From Nakamurella deserti (GTDB lineage Bacteria > Actinomycetota > Actinomycetes > Mycobacteriales > Nakamurellaceae): DNA of 64,000 nucleotides. This document shows positions 26,152 through 37,212 of this stretch, in pieces. Each line of letters begins with the position of its first letter. Position 1 is the stretch's first letter. The position numbers and the translations under genes were made by a program. The notes under the pieces were generated by a model. That model was not told the DNA's origin, did no database searches, and worked only from the letters and a program-made list of their open reading frames with translations. Where the stretch lies: assembly GCF_003260015.1 (NCBI RefSeq), contig NZ_QCXS01000002.1, forward strand, positions 992,001 through 1,056,000, given 5' to 3'.

Positions 26152-27837
26152 TCAGTAGGCCTGCTGGATGGCGGCGACGACCCGGCCGACGTCGTCGTTG
26201 GCCGCGAACACCCCCTGGATGTCGGCGAAGACGCTGTCGGTGGCGATCACCGCGAAGGCGAACCGCCGCCCGCCGGCGGTGTCGATATAGCCGCCGAGGG
26301 CCTTGCTGGGCAACAGGAACCGCTGGTTGAACAGGTCCTCGGCACCCAGGGTGCCGGTCTTGCCGACGACCTTGCCCCTGGCCGGACTGTCCTTCTGGAC
26401 CAGGGCCAGTGACCCGTCGACGCCCAGCGCCGGCATGGCGGACCGCCAGGCGGCCGCGTCGGGCCGGGACGCCATGATCGTCTGCAGCTCCACCTGGTTG
26501 TCGGCGGTGATCAGGTTGCCCGGCAACCCGGACCCGTCGATGAGGACGGCGCCCTTCGGGTCGAGGCCGGCCGCCGACCAGATCCCGGCCGCGCGCGCCA
26601 GCCCGTCCGAGCACGTGGTGCTGCCGGCGGCGACGGCCAGCCGGCAGACGAAGGTCTCCGCGCCGAGGTTGTAGCTGATCTTGAGGACGTAACGGGCCTC
26701 CTGCTCGAAGGTGAGCGAGGTCAGCTCGGCCACCGGGGCCAGCGCCGTGACCGCGGCCACCGGCGGCAGGTCCCCGCCGGGGTTGGGTGCCAGCGGATCG
26801 GTGGTCACGGCCACCCCGGCACGCTGCAGCGCCTCGATGAAGGCGGTGCGGGCGAACCGGGCGGGATCGGCGAACGCGTGGATATTCACCACCGGTGGGC
26901 TGTCCGCGGCGATCGTGCCGGTCAGGACGACGGTCCGCTCGTCGGGCGAGGACACCGTGATGGCCGTGCTGCCGCCCGCGGCGACCGTCCGCACCCTGCT
27001 CTCGACCGCCCACGGCGACACCCGCGGCCGCAGCTCGCTGGCGGCGACCTCACCGACGGCGGCCGGTGTCGTCGTGAGGTCGAGGACGTTCTGGTTCACC
27101 ACGATCGGGCTCACCGGGCCGTTCTCGAGGGCGTGCGGCTCCCAGAGCCGGTCGTCGACGATGACGTCGCCCGACACGGTCTCGACGCCGGCCGCCCGGA
27201 CCTGCGCGGCGAGGTCGTCCAAACCGGTGAGCGGATCCTCCGGCGTCAGCGTCGCCCCCGGGATGCCGTTGGCGTCGTTGTGGTCGAGATCGGTGAAGTC
27301 GACGGTGCCGTCGGGCCGGGTGCGCCCGCCCAGCGTCAGGTCGCCCATGCCGACCAGGATCAGGTCCCCGTCCAGGGTGCCGTCGACGATCTCGCCGGTG
27401 CGTTTCACCGGGGTGACGACGGTGGAGCCGGGGCCGAACTCCTGCCAGGCCGCACCGGTGCTGTAGGTCTTCACGACCGAACCGGGCTGGAACAGGGTGT
27501 GGGCATTGAGGTCGATGACCTGCTCGCCGGTGTTCAGGTCGCGCACGGACAACGCCCACTGCCCGGATGCGTAGGGCGGGGTGGCCATCACCGCCGCCGC
27601 CGCGTCGGGCAGTCCGGCCACCGTCGGCGCAGTGACGGGTCCGTCGGCGGGCGGCGTCGCCGTCCCCTCGGCGCGCGTCGGCCCGGCACCGGTCGCCGTG
27701 ACGGTGGCCGAGGCGCCGGCGTCGCTCGTGGCGGTCCGGTCCGGACCGGGGTCGGCGGTGCAGGCGGTGCAGGCGGCGACCGCCAGCAGCAGGACGGTTA
27801 CCAGCACACACCGGCGCGGGGGACGGACAGCGGCCAT
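26152..27837 (-). CDS. dacB: D-alanyl-D-alanine carboxypeptidase/endopeptidase, PBP4-like (S13)
   Basis: A protein of about 561 residues from the ATG at 27837. The N-terminus has a signal with a lipobox-like AVAAC, then an acidic/Thr-rich spacer. S13 motifs: SVVK (SxxK) in FQPGSVVKTYS, SYN (SxN) in KISYNLGAET, and KTGT in VVGKTGTLGAED. Family members trim D-Ala from or cut cross-links in peptidoglycan. The upstream neighbour reads divergently (beta-galactosidase gene). Cysteine residues in the CTACTAD stretch near the cleavage site leave the exact acylation Cys uncertain. Confidence 0.88.
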   Translation of the reverse strand: MAAVRPPRRCVLVTVLLLAVAACTACTADPGPDRTATSDAGASATVTATGAGPTRAEGTATPPADGPVTAPTVAGLPDAAAAVMATPPYASGQWALSVRDLNTGEQVIDLNAHTLFQPGSVVKTYSTGAAWQEFGPGSTVVTPVKRTGEIVDGTLDGDLILVGMGDLTLGGRTRPDGTVDFTDLDHNDANGIPGATLTPEDPLTGLDDLAAQVRAAGVETVSGDVIVDDRLWEPHALENGPVSPIVVNQNVLDLTTTPAAVGEVAASELRPRVSPWAVESRVRTVAAGGSTAITVSSPDERTVVLTGTIAADSPPVVNIHAFADPARFARTAFIEALQRAGVAVTTDPLAPNPGGDLPPVAAVTALAPVAELTSLTFEQEARYVLKISYNLGAETFVCRLAVAAGSTTCSDGLARAAGIWSAAGLDPKGAVLIDGSGLPGNLITADNQVELQTIMASRPDAAAWRSAMPALGVDGSLALVQKDSPARGKVVGKTGTLGAEDLFNQRFLLPSKALGGYIDTAGGRRFAFAVIATDSVFADIQGVFAANDDVGRVVAAIQQAY

Positions 27838-28011
27838 CGTGGGGTCACTCCTGTCGACGTGCGCCGGTGGCGCATCGCACCAGTACCGGCACGACCCTGC
27901 TCCGCGGGCCGTTGGCACGGCAATGGACCTGGGTCCTCACCCCCGGACCCGGTCCGCGGCGCGGCCGACGCGGCCCGACGTCACCGTGGTGGCCGGCGCC
28001 GGAGCGCTCGG

Positions 28012-30951
<2,940 letters not shown>

Positions 30952-30978
30952 CGGGCCGCCGTCCCCCCCGGACCGCAC

Positions 30979-31017
30979 CGACCGCCCCGCCGATCATCCT
31001 GACCGGCGGGGCGGTCG
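30979..31017 (+). terminator. Hairpin terminator after lacZ
   Basis: CGACCGCCCCGCCG (30979-30992) pairs perfectly with 31004-31017 around an 11-base loop, 27 bases after the beta-galactosidase stop. Confidence 0.75.
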
Positions 31018-31073
31018 TCGTCCGGCACCGCACGCCCGTCCGCAGACCCGACGGCAGCAACACTGATGCGGAC

Positions 31074-31094
31074 CCGCAGTAACTGCGGTACGCT
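31074..31094 (+). promoter_or_regulatory. Palindrome and -10 element before the small HTH-like gene
   Basis: CCGCAG-TAA-CTGCGG (31074-31088) is a perfect 6-bp inverted repeat abutting TACGCT (31089-31094), which ends six bases before the ATG at 31101. The mRNA is probably leaderless, and the palindrome is placed where a repressor would block it. Autoregulation by the encoded protein is a guess. Confidence 0.45.
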
Positions 31095-31100
31095 GCCACT

Positions 31101-31484
31101 ATGACGACCGATGACCCCCTCGACGCTTCCCTGACGGGCGCTCGTGACGCGCTCGCCGCCGTCGACCCGGCGCAGCCTGCCGCGGCACTGCCGTTGCTGC
31201 GCCGGGCCGCCGAGCTGGTCAGTCAGGCGATCGACGAGACCCTGGCGCGCACGGTGCTCGCCGACAACGTCTCGATCCGGGCGGCCGCCCAGCTCGCCGG
31301 TCTGAGCGAGAACGCGGTGGGGCCGCGACTGGCCCGGACCGCGGCGCTGGCCGCCTACGGGGACGCCACCGGCCGGGTCTCCGCGAAGGGTGTGGAACGT
31401 GCCCGCTACGACGTCGAACGAGGGGAGTACGCGCCGGTACCGCCGCCGGCGCCGATGCGATTCCGCGCCCGCCGCAACGACTGA
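31101..31484 (+). CDS. Small HTH-like protein of unknown function
   Basis: A 127-residue protein not recognised as a named family. Residues about 58-80 (IRAAAQLAGLSENAVGPRLAR) read as a helix-turn-helix; the N-terminal 55 residues are predicted helical (LLRRAAELVSQAIDETLARTV), and the tail is Pro/Arg-rich (PPPAPMRFRARR). A small DNA-binding protein is likely. It precedes the vWA gene by 22 bases on the same strand, so the two are probably one operon. The transcript appears leaderless. Whether it controls the vWA gene cannot be told. Confidence 0.6.
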   Translation: MTTDDPLDASLTGARDALAAVDPAQPAAALPLLRRAAELVSQAIDETLARTVLADNVSIRAAAQLAGLSENAVGPRLARTAALAAYGDATGRVSAKGVERARYDVERGEYAPVPPPAPMRFRARRND

Positions 31485-31506
31485 CCCTTCCCGGAGAGGC
31501 ACCGCC

Positions 31507-32205
31507 ATGACCGATCCCCACTTCACCCACATCGCCTTCCTGCTCGACCGCTCGGGTTCCATGCAGTCGACCCGCAGCGACACCGTCGGCGGCTTCGAGG
31601 CCTTCATCGCCGAGCAGCGTGAGCAGCCCGGCCGCTGCACGGTGTCGCTGGCGCAGTTCGACAACGACTACGAGGAGGTCTATCTCGACGTCCCGGTGGC
31701 CGACGTGCCACCGCTGGACCTGGTGCCGCGGGGGAGCACCGCCCTGGTCGACGCGATCGGCCGGCTGGTCAACGGCACCGGTGCGCGGCTCGCGGCCCTG
31801 CCCGAGGACGAACGGCCCGGCACGGTCATCGTCGGCATCATGACCGACGGCCTGGAGAACGCGTCGCGGGAGTTCACGCGTCCGCAGATCAGGGCCATGA
31901 TCACCGAGCAGACGCACGGGTACGGCTGGCAGTTCATGTACATGGGGGCCAACCAGGACGCGGTCGAGGTCGGCACCTCGCTCGGGGTCGATCCGGGACT
32001 GGCGGTCACCTACGCGGCCGGTGCCGTCGATCAGGCGCTGCGGACCTACGGTCGCAAGGCCGCGGGGCTGCGGTCCGCGGCGGCCGCCGGGATGGCCCCG
32101 CAGGAGGCGCGGGCCCTGCACGCCTGGACCGCTCAGGAGCGGGCCGCGGTGGTCGACGGCGGTGCGGTGCCGCCGCGGCCGACGCGCCGCCGTCGCGCCG
32201 ACTGA
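31507..32205 (+). CDS. von Willebrand factor A-domain protein
   Basis: A 232-residue cytoplasmic protein made mostly of one vWA domain. The metal-ion-dependent adhesion site is complete: DRSGSM (about 14-19), Thr in PRGSTAL, and Asp in IMTDGLEN. The C-terminus is a helical, Ala-rich region ending in RPTRRRRAD. The nearest likeness is to stand-alone bacterial vWA proteins seen in stress or chaperone contexts, including TerY-like ones, but this gene is 10 kb from the ter locus. GGAGAGG precedes the ATG. Its stop codon lies in a 20-bp exact tandem duplication (32191-32230), the start of a repeat-rich gap. Confidence 0.8.
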   Translation: MTDPHFTHIAFLLDRSGSMQSTRSDTVGGFEAFIAEQREQPGRCTVSLAQFDNDYEEVYLDVPVADVPPLDLVPRGSTALVDAIGRLVNGTGARLAALPEDERPGTVIVGIMTDGLENASREFTRPQIRAMITEQTHGYGWQFMYMGANQDAVEVGTSLGVDPGLAVTYAAGAVDQALRTYGRKAAGLRSAAAAGMAPQEARALHAWTAQERAAVVDGGAVPPRPTRRRRAD

Positions 32206-32700
32206 GCCGCCGTCGCGCCGACTGAGCCGCCGGGACCCGCTACCGGCCCGGTGCGGTCCGGCCCGGGGCTCCCGCCCCGCGCCGCCGTTGCGCCGACCGA
32301 GCCGGGGGCGGCTGCGCTGCCGACCGAGCCGGGGGCGGCTGCGCTGCCGCCCTGGTGCGGTCGAACTCGGGGCTCTCGCCCCGCGCCGCCGTTGCGCCGA
32401 CCGAGCCGGAGGCGGCTGCGCTGCCGCCCTGGTGCGGTCGAACTCGGGGCTCCCGCCACGCGCCGCCGTTGCGCCGACCGAGCCGGGGGCGGCTGCGCTG
32501 CCGCCCTGGTGCGGTCGGACCCGGGCCTCTCGCCATGCGCCGCCGCTGCGCCGACCGGGCCGGGGGCGGCTGCGCTGCCGCCCTGGTGCGGTCGGACCCG
32601 GGCCTCTCGCCATGCGCGGCCGCTGCGCCGACCGGGCCGGGGGCGGCTGCGCTGCCGCCCTGGTGCGGTCGGACCCAGGGGTTTCGCCGCCGCATCCCGG
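32191..32700. repeat. Repeat-rich gap: 20-bp duplication and 77-bp tandem array
   Basis: CGTCGCGCCGACTGAGCCGC is duplicated at 32191-32210 and 32211-32230, duplicating the vWA stop codon. A second array has units beginning GGTGCGGTC at 32250, 32354, 32431, 32508, 32585 and 32662 (partial): the spacing is exactly 77 bp except for the first, which carries an internal 27-bp duplication (32293-32319 copied at 32320-32346). The period is not a multiple of three and no ribosome sites or starts fit, so it is taken as noncoding. The gap 32206-32758 holds nothing else but the promoter of the next gene. Confidence 0.9.
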
Positions 32701-32746
32701 CCGTGGCACGGCCGATCTCACCGCGCCTGCGCGCGACCGGTCGTCG

Positions 32747-32752
32747 TAGGGT
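32747..32752 (+). promoter_or_regulatory. -10 element of a probable leaderless promoter
   Basis: TAGGGT ends six bases before the ATG at 32759 of the hydrolase gene. No -35 match was recognised. Confidence 0.45.
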
Positions 32753-32758
32753 CGCGGG

Positions 32759-33616
32759 ATGGCGGAGCGGATGCTGACGTCCGGTGCGGTCTCGCTGTGC
32801 GTGCAGACCTTCGGATCCGCGGCGGACCCCGCGGTGCTGCTGATCGCCGGTGGCGCGCAGTCGATGGTCTGGTGGGAGGACGCGTTCTGCCGCCGGCTCG
32901 CCGCCGGTGGGCGTCTCGTGGTGCGCTACGACCACCGGGACACCGGCCGGTCCACCGCGTCGCCCCCCGGCCGGCCGGACTACACGGCGTCGGATCTGGC
33001 CGGCGACCCCCTGCGCATCCTCGACGCGCTCGGGGTCGATGCGGCGCACGTCGTGGGTCTGTCGCTCGGCGGCGGGTTGGCACAGGCGCTGGCGGCAGGG
33101 TCGCCGGGTCGGTTGCGGACGCTCACCCTGGTCGCCACCAGCCCTGCGGGACCCTACGACGGGGTGGCACTGCCCGGACCGACCACACCGTTGGTGCGGT
33201 GGTTGTCGGACCCGCCGCCGGCACCGGACTGGAGCGACCGCGCCGCGGTGCTGGCGTACCGCGTCGACGCCGAGCGGCCCTACGCCGGGGCCCTGGGGTT
33301 CGACGAGGCCCGGGTGCGACGCCTGGCCGTGGCGGAGATCGACCGGACCACCGACATGGCGGCCGCGATGGGCAACCACGTCCTGGCCGCGGGTGACGCC
33401 TGGCCGGACGGCAGGGCGATGGAGGACATCCGGTGTCCCACGCTGGTGCTGCACGGCACCGCGGACCCACTGTTCCCGCTCGCCCACGGTCGCGCCCTCG
33501 CCCGGTCGATCCCGGGCGCCCGGCTGCTCGCCCTGGACGGGGTCGGGCACCAGCAGCCACCTCCCCAGCGGTGGGACGTCGTCGTCCCGGCGCTGCTCGC
33601 CCACACGGACCGGTGA
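32759..33616 (+). CDS. Alpha/beta hydrolase
   Basis: A 285-residue alpha/beta hydrolase. The nucleophile elbow is GLSLGG near residue 102, the oxyanion region AGGAQSMVWWED, an acid in HGTADPLFP and the catalytic His in GVGHQQPP. The YDHRDTGRS motif (about 59-67) is typical of the group that includes aclacinomycin methylesterase-like (RdmC) enzymes and many uncharacterised hydrolases. No biosynthetic cluster is nearby, so the substrate is unknown. The start is placed at the ATG just after TAGGGT-N6, which suggests a leaderless mRNA. Confidence 0.75.
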   Translation: MAERMLTSGAVSLCVQTFGSAADPAVLLIAGGAQSMVWWEDAFCRRLAAGGRLVVRYDHRDTGRSTASPPGRPDYTASDLAGDPLRILDALGVDAAHVVGLSLGGGLAQALAAGSPGRLRTLTLVATSPAGPYDGVALPGPTTPLVRWLSDPPPAPDWSDRAAVLAYRVDAERPYAGALGFDEARVRRLAVAEIDRTTDMAAAMGNHVLAAGDAWPDGRAMEDIRCPTLVLHGTADPLFPLAHGRALARSIPGARLLALDGVGHQQPPPQRWDVVVPALLAHTDR

Positions 33617-33738
33617 CCGGACGCCGGACGGGACGGCGGTACGGCGGATCCCTTCCGGACGTCGGTGCGCCGGCGTCCGCGCGGTGTGTCACTGACCCGA
33701 ATGGACCTGCACCGCCCCGATGAGGCAGGGTGGTGGGC

Positions 33739-34947
33739 ATGGGAAGGCACCCTCTCGGCGGGGACCGGTCGGTCCGTCTGGTCTCCGGCCACGCGGTCTG
33801 GGAGGTGCTCGGCCCCGCCGTCGCCGGACGCACGGACGTGGTCGCGGCGGTCCCGTCCGTCGGTGCGGACGCCGACCGGCTGTTGCCGCTGGGCCGCGGC
33901 TGCACCCTCGTGGTGAACGCCTCTCCCGAAGCACTGCAGCGGGGGACCACCGATCCCGGCGTGCTGGTGCGTTGGCAGCGGGCCGGGGTGCAGATCCATT
34001 CGCTCGCCACCCTCAACGCGACGCTGGTCCTCGCCTCCGGTACCGACCCGTTCCTCGCCACGGGCTCGGCCGACGCCGCCCCGCGGTCGGCGCCACGGAT
34101 GTTCGAGGCGGCCCTGATCACCGATCTGCCGGAGGTGCTCGAGGATGCGCGGCAGGCGTTCGCCGCGCTGCTCGCTCTCGCCGGTGACCCGCTGACGGGG
34201 GCCCAGCTGCTGGAACTGGAGAACCGGTACGCCACGGAGCCCGCGCCGCGACCCAGGGCCGCCACGGTGGTACCGAGCGAGACCCGCGCCCCCGTGACCC
34301 GGGACGTGCGACCCGCCGCCGAACGCCCGTCCGTGGAGCGGGCCGCGGGTGCCGCCGGCGGCGCCGCGGGAACGCCGGCCGACGCGGGGTCCGGTCAGTC
34401 GCCGGAGGTCGAGCTCGACGCCCAGCCGGTCGAGCTGCCGTGGCCGCGGCCGCGGACGGTGTACCTCCTGGGCTGGACGGGCCCGGCGCCGGTGTCGGAG
34501 CGGGCCCGGGAGCGCCTCGCCGAGTGGGAGAGCGACCTGGGGCTCCGCGCCAGCCCCGGCGGTGTGCCGACCGTGGAGGGCCGGTTCGCGCTGTTCCCGG
34601 TCTGCATCACCGAGAACCTGGGCAGCGACCGACCTTTCGGCCTCCCGGTGCCCACGGGTGCGCACGTCGTGCTGGTCACCACGCCTGCGAAATCCGCGCC
34701 CCGCCCGTCCGCCCAGGTCGAGTCGCCGGCCCGGGTGATGGGCAGCTGGGTCGACGAGGCCGCCTACCCGCGGCAGAAGTACTACTTCCTGGTCGGTCGG
34801 CACCACGCGCCTCGGCGCACCCTGCGGGACGTGAACGCCGCCCTGCAGCCGCTCGGCGCGAAAGCCAGCTTCCTGCAGGCGTACATGACCTCCGACAAGG
34901 TGCAGGCCATGCTCGATCTGTGGCCCGGCGCCGAGTACGACGCCTGA
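33739..34947 (+). CDS. Phospholipase D-like fold protein lacking HKD residues, with C-terminal unknown domain
   Basis: About 402 residues. The first 165 follow the layout of a PLD-like phosphodiesterase (LLPLGRGCTLVVNASPEAL, then AGVQIHSLATLNATLVLASG, then EAALITDLPEVL), but the HxK of the active site is replaced by NxT in LNATLVLA, so it should not be catalytic. A low-complexity Pro/Ala/Arg linker (about 170-235) leads to a C-terminal domain (about 240-402) that I do not recognise, with YPRQKYYFLVGRHH and a conserved-looking Trp/Tyr-rich end. The start could also be GTG at 33730. It stands alone before a 327-base noncoding gap. Function unknown. Confidence 0.55.
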   Translation: MGRHPLGGDRSVRLVSGHAVWEVLGPAVAGRTDVVAAVPSVGADADRLLPLGRGCTLVVNASPEALQRGTTDPGVLVRWQRAGVQIHSLATLNATLVLASGTDPFLATGSADAAPRSAPRMFEAALITDLPEVLEDARQAFAALLALAGDPLTGAQLLELENRYATEPAPRPRAATVVPSETRAPVTRDVRPAAERPSVERAAGAAGGAAGTPADAGSGQSPEVELDAQPVELPWPRPRTVYLLGWTGPAPVSERARERLAEWESDLGLRASPGGVPTVEGRFALFPVCITENLGSDRPFGLPVPTGAHVVLVTTPAKSAPRPSAQVESPARVMGSWVDEAAYPRQKYYFLVGRHHAPRRTLRDVNAALQPLGAKASFLQAYMTSDKVQAMLDLWPGAEYDA

Positions 34948-35274
34948 CCCATCGGCGTCGGGGACCGCGCCGCCGGCGCGGGCGTTCGGTGCCGGTGTTC
35001 CCCCATGGCTGGGGCATCGGCGGCCACCGGGCCGACCCGGGATGGCGTCCCGCACGTTGCGGCATCCGGGCTCACGCCGTCGAGCCACCCCGTGGCCGCG
35101 ACGGTGGGAGACGGGTACCGTGGCCGCGCCTCGCAATGGCCCGGACGGTGGGAGTCGGGTGCCGCGATCGCGCCACGCGGTGGCCGCAACGAGGAGCCGG
35201 ATAGGCAGTCGACCCACGCAGCGGCCCAGACTTCACAGGTAGCGCAGGTGACCCGATCGGTGCGGGTCGAGATG
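34948..35274. other. Noncoding gap before tRNA-Leu
   Basis: No gene was recognised. Two imperfect copies of a GACGGTGGGAG(A/T)CGGGT(A/G)CCG block occur near 35100-35122 and 35148-35164, each close to GTGGCCGC or TGGCCCG, which looks like decayed repeat sequence. Confidence 0.4.
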
Positions 35275-35357
35275 TGTCCGAGGGGGGACTTGAACCCCCA
35301 CGCCCTTGCGGGCACTAGCACCTCAAGCTAGCGCGTCTGCCATTCCGCCACCCGGAC
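35275..35357 (-). tRNA. tRNA-Leu(GAG)
   Basis: An 83-base class II tRNA read from 35357 to 35275. The acceptor arms are GTCCGGG and CTCGGAC (one G-T pair) with discriminator A. The anticodon arm is CTAGC-TTGAGGT-GCTAG with anticodon GAG, and the long variable arm TGCCCGCAAGGGCG and T arm GGGGG-TTCAAGT-CCCCC are present. The 3' CCA is not encoded. It reads codons CTC and CTT. Confidence 0.96.
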
Positions 35358-35495
35358 AGGGTGTGCCCCGCACCGAAGTGCAGCGACTCGACCACGATAG
35401 TCGGTCGGGTGCGGAGATCCCAAATGCAGCTCCCGCGAACACCGTGACCTGCACCGCGAGTGATCCGGATGCTTGCGGGTGGTAGGAACGACGCC

Positions 35496-36824
35496 ATGAC
35501 CGAAGCACGTGAAGTCAGCCCCTCACCCGCCGAGGACGAGGTCGTCCAGCTCTGCAGCGAGCTGATCCAGATCGACTCCGTCAACACCGGCGAGCTCGAC
35601 ACCATCGGGGACGGCGAGACCCGCGCCGCCCGCTACATCCAGCAGAAGCTGGAGGAGGTCGGGTACGAGACCTGGTTCCACGAGTCGGTTCCGGGCCGGG
35701 GCAGCGTCGGCTGCCGGCTCGCCGGCGCGGACCCCTCCCGCGGTGCGCTGCTCATCCACGGGCACGTCGACGTCGTTCCGGCCAACCCCGCCGAGTGGAC
35801 GGTCGACCCGTTCTCCGGCGCCGTCCAGGACGGCTACGTCTGGGGACGCGGCGCGGTCGACATGAAGGACATGGTGGCGATGACCCTGGCCGTCGCCCGG
35901 TACTTCAAGACGGCCGGGATCGTCCCGGCCCGCGACCTCATCTTCGCCTTCATGGCCGACGAGGAGGCGGGCGGCTACTACGGCGCCCGCTGGCTCGTCG
36001 AGCACCACCCGGAGCACTTCGAGGGCGCCACCGAAGCCATCAGCGAGGTCGGTGGGTTCTCCATCACCGTCGACGACACCCGGCGCGCCTACCTGGTCGC
36101 CGCGGCCGAGAAGGGCGTCGCCTGGGCCACTCTCAAGGCGACCGGCACCGCCGGCCACGGGTCGATGATCAACCACGACAACGCCGTGACCCGGATCGCC
36201 GGGGCCGTCGCGCGGCTGGGGGCCCACGAGTTCCCGCTGACGCGCACGAAGACCGTGGACGCCTTCCTCGCCGCCGTCACCGAGCTGACCGGTATGGAGT
36301 TCCCGGCGGAGGACCTCGAGGGATCGATCGCCAAGATCGGCCCGGTGTCGCGCATCCTGCTGTCGACGCTGCGCAACACGGCCAACCCGACGATGCTCAC
36401 GGCCGGCTACAAGGCCAATGTCATCCCGTCGGAGGCGTCCGCGGCGGTGGACTGCCGCATCCTGCCCGGCAGCGAGGACACCTTCCGCGAGCAGGTCGCC
36501 GAGATCGTCGGCGAGGGCGTCACCATCGACTGGGTCTGGCAGCCCCCGTTGGAGGTGCCCTTCGAAGGCGACCTCGTCGACGACATGAAGGCCGCGCTGG
36601 CCGCCGAGGACGAGGACGGCACCGCCATCCCGTACATGCTGTCGGGCGGTACCGACAACAAGGTCTTCGCCGAGCTCGGCATCCGGGGCTACGGGTTCTC
36701 GCCCCTGCGGCTGCCCGCGGATCTGGACTTCTCCGGCCTGTTCCACGGTGTCGACGAGCGGGTCCCGGTGGACGCACTCACGTTCGGTGTGCGGGTGCTG
36801 GAGCGGCTGCTGCGCACCTGCTGA
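35496..36824 (+). CDS. M20 family metallopeptidase (ArgE/DapE/CPG2-like)
   Basis: A 442-residue dizinc peptidase. Metal-binding and catalytic residues are in LLIHGHVDVVP (His, Asp), GAVDMKDM (bridging Asp), ADEEAGG (catalytic Glu plus metal Glu) and the late LFHGVDERV (His). The Rossmann-like dimerisation insert includes GTAGHGSM. M20 enzymes of this length in actinobacteria act as dipeptidases or deacylases; DapE is less likely because a DUF5703 gene a little downstream is the usual neighbour of this M20 subgroup. The ATG at 35496 is preferred over an upstream in-frame codon at 35460. Confidence 0.87.
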   Translation: MTEAREVSPSPAEDEVVQLCSELIQIDSVNTGELDTIGDGETRAARYIQQKLEEVGYETWFHESVPGRGSVGCRLAGADPSRGALLIHGHVDVVPANPAEWTVDPFSGAVQDGYVWGRGAVDMKDMVAMTLAVARYFKTAGIVPARDLIFAFMADEEAGGYYGARWLVEHHPEHFEGATEAISEVGGFSITVDDTRRAYLVAAAEKGVAWATLKATGTAGHGSMINHDNAVTRIAGAVARLGAHEFPLTRTKTVDAFLAAVTELTGMEFPAEDLEGSIAKIGPVSRILLSTLRNTANPTMLTAGYKANVIPSEASAAVDCRILPGSEDTFREQVAEIVGEGVTIDWVWQPPLEVPFEGDLVDDMKAALAAEDEDGTAIPYMLSGGTDNKVFAELGIRGYGFSPLRLPADLDFSGLFHGVDERVPVDALTFGVRVLERLLRTC

Positions 36825-36828
36825 GCGG

Positions 36829-36852
36829 CGTCGGCGCTTCGGGGTGCCGACG
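36829..36852. terminator. Hairpin between convergent M20 and azlD genes
   Basis: CGTCGGC (36829-36835) pairs with GCCGACG (36846-36852) around a 10-base loop, five bases after the peptidase stop. Confidence 0.5.
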
Positions 36853-36906
36853 TGGCCGATGGGCGCCGTCACCGTTCCGTCCGGCCGGCGGGGGCTCCGT
36901 GGACGC

Positions 36907-37212
36907 CTACCGCGCGACCCAGCGCACCGCGGCGGTCGACGCCGCCGCGAGGCCGACCACCACCAGGAACGGCCACCGCCGCCACACGGCGACGCCGGCG
37001 ACCGCCAGTCCGACCAGCCGGGCGTCGAACACCACCCGCTGGCCGGCGGCGAAGGTCTGCACCCCGATCAGCGCGGCGAGCAACGCGACCGGCATGACCG
37101 TCGAGATCCGCTGCAGCCGCGGCTTCTCCAGCCACGACGCGGGCAGCGACAGGCCGGCGAGCTTGAGCAGGTAGCAACCCGCGCACCCCAGCAGGACCCC
37201 GAGCCAGATCAC
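36907..37212 (-). CDS. azlD: AzlD family branched-chain amino acid transport subunit
   Basis: A 101-residue protein with three to four predicted membrane helices (VIWLGVLLGCAGCYLLKLAG; MPVALLAALIGVQTFA; RLVGLAVAGVAVW; FLVVVGLAAASTAAV). Small AzlD proteins pair with AzlC to export branched-chain amino acids or their analogues. The start is the GTG at 37212, overlapping the azlC stop by four bases (GTGA), which fixes the operon and the start; longer upstream frames lie inside azlC. Confidence 0.87.
   Translation of the reverse strand: MIWLGVLLGCAGCYLLKLAGLSLPASWLEKPRLQRISTVMPVALLAALIGVQTFAAGQRVVFDARLVGLAVAGVAVWRRWPFLVVVGLAAASTAAVRWVAR

Noticed and set aside
32250-32700. Possible repeat protein coded by the 77-bp array
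   Set aside because: The period shifts frame with each unit, there is no plausible start, and frames stay open on both strands only because of GC content.
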